From: Truepera sp965215315
GTDB taxonomy: Bacteria > Deinococcota > Deinococci > Deinococcales > Trueperaceae
NCBI GenBank assembly: GCA_965215315.1
Contig: CBDCDB010000008.1
Span: 868,001-932,000, forward strand
Length of the DNA: 64,000 nucleotides
Reading direction: 5' to 3'
The notes under the pieces were generated by a model that saw nothing but the letters and a program-made list of their open reading frames with translations, was not told the origin of the DNA and searched no databases. Shown here piece by piece: positions 63,473-64,000 of the stretch (within the stretch, counting starts at the first letter, position 1; each line of letters starts with the position of its first letter). The position numbers were made by a program, and so were the translations under genes.

Positions 63473-63573
63473 TAGCAGGTATCAGCTGGTCGGAAACGCT
63501 CTATGTAAGAGTTTTTCAGTCCAGCACGCACGTTTTGGAATGACGTCTGTGTCAATCTCTTATGCAAATACTA
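63473..63573 (+). repeat. MITE copy E (101-bp form)
   Basis: Starts TAGCAGGTATCAGCTGGTCG, core CCAGCACGCACG, ends CAAATACTA (TGCTA with one change). It is the uninterrupted counterpart of copy D. Confidence 0.85.
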
Positions 63574-63604
63574 AAAGTAGTAGCGGCGAGAAAACTCGAG
63601 CGTC

Positions 63605-64000
63605 TTATTCTGCGAGCGCCGCCAGCGTCCGCGCCAGCACCCGCACGCCCTGGGCAATCTCCTCCGGACTGCTGTACTCGTCGGGGCGGTGGCTGTAACC
63701 GTTTTGAGACGGGATAAAAACCATCCCGACCGGACACACGCGGGCCATAAACAGGGTGTCGTGGTAGGCGCGGCTCACGAATGTTTGAGCGCTCAACCCT
63801 TCAGCTTCGGCGGCGGCGTGAGCAGCTTCGATAATTTCAGGCGCACAGGTTGCAGGCGGGTCGGCGTTTAAGATCTCGGCGGCGGCTTCGATACCCCTTT
63901 TTTGCGAGATGGCTTTGATGTCTCGTTGAATCCGCGTCACCATGCCGTCACGCCGCGCTAGGTCGGTATCCCGCACATCTACGGTGAGAAAAACGCGGCT
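63605..64000 (-). CDS. M20-family allantoate/N-carbamoyl amidohydrolase, 3' end
   Basis: The frame is open to the window edge, so only the last 131 residues are seen: VFLTVDVRDTDLARRDGMVT, then SRAYHDTLFMARVCPVGMVF and IPSQNGYSHRPDEYSSPEEI. These match the C-terminal part of allantoate amidohydrolase and N-carbamoyl-L-amino-acid hydrolase (His metal ligand in AYHD, and SH-x-P-x-E). Beside xdhABC, an allantoate role in purine breakdown is the best guess. Confidence 0.8.
   Translation of the reverse strand, partial: SRVFLTVDVRDTDLARRDGMVTRIQRDIKAISQKRGIEAAAEILNADPPATCAPEIIEAAHAAAEAEGLSAQTFVSRAYHDTLFMARVCPVGMVFIPSQNGYSHRPDEYSSPEEIAQGVRVLARTLAALAE

Noticed and set aside
1..64000. CRISPR array
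   Set aside because: No regularly spaced short direct repeats seen; the dispersed 101/132-bp repeats are far apart and in both orientations.

Overview
This is a bacterial chromosome segment, about 57% G+C by eye. The likely source is the Deinococcota (Deinococcus-Thermus), possibly near Truepera or Deinococcus. The reasons are the gene repertoire, many operon-leading genes whose -10 box lies six bases before the start codon (leaderless transcripts, well known in Deinococcus), and dispersed small repeats like those of that phylum. The phylum call is inference. One sequence-wide oddity is an excess of the palindrome CTCGAG, about 2 per kb.

Layout. 0-6 kb: partial lipoprotein, rex, a SPOR-domain envelope protein, a TPR protein, rlmN with a small partner. 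6-7.2 kb: a broken IS4-type element. 7.4-13.5 kb: ygfZ, a beta-propeller lipoprotein, and a two-subunit B12-dependent acyl-CoA mutase with isobutyryl-CoA-mutase active-site residues, whose subunit genes flank a kinase-like gene. 13.6-15.4 kb: an isonitrile hydratase gene broken by two TA-targeting miniature elements and one IS5-family element. 15.4-21.7 kb: oxidoreductase, zinc-ribbon coiled-coil protein, a MarR-DoxX-VOC quinone-type detoxification operon with a visible promoter/operator, GNAT, and a PDZ/radical-SAM protein. 21.8-23.9 kb: an IS3 element abutting a truncated IS630 element. 24-27.7 kb: prmA-rsmE-lipoprotein operon, then a fusion of a PlsY-like membrane acyltransferase to an acyl-ACP-reductase-like domain. 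28-37.7 kb: ATP-grasp gene with an apparent AUC start, tRNA-Leu(UAA), esterase, PatB-type lyase, family 5 uracil-DNA glycosylase, RlmI-type methyltransferase, and a heterodimeric ABC exporter. 38-42.6 kb: glycosyltransferase, sugar kinase, a decayed two-component system, and an IS110 element inserted in a miniature repeat. 42.8-57.7 kb: PH-domain protein, LysM coiled-coil protein, PHP phosphoesterase, lipid kinase, DUF1800/DUF1501 pair, Nudix, hexapeptide acyltransferase, PASTA protein; at least five genes here carry frameshifts or in-frame stops. 58-64 kb: xanthine dehydrogenase xdhABC, a protein kinase, and the 3' end of an allantoate-amidohydrolase-type gene, suggesting purine catabolism.

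The main novelty candidates are (i) a TA-targeting MITE-like family (101/102-bp and 132-bp forms, at least seven clear copies) whose insertions can be undone exactly in the isonitrile hydratase gene, (ii) the PlsY-like/acyl reductase fusion, with its catalytic Cys conserved, and (iii) the CTCGAG excess.
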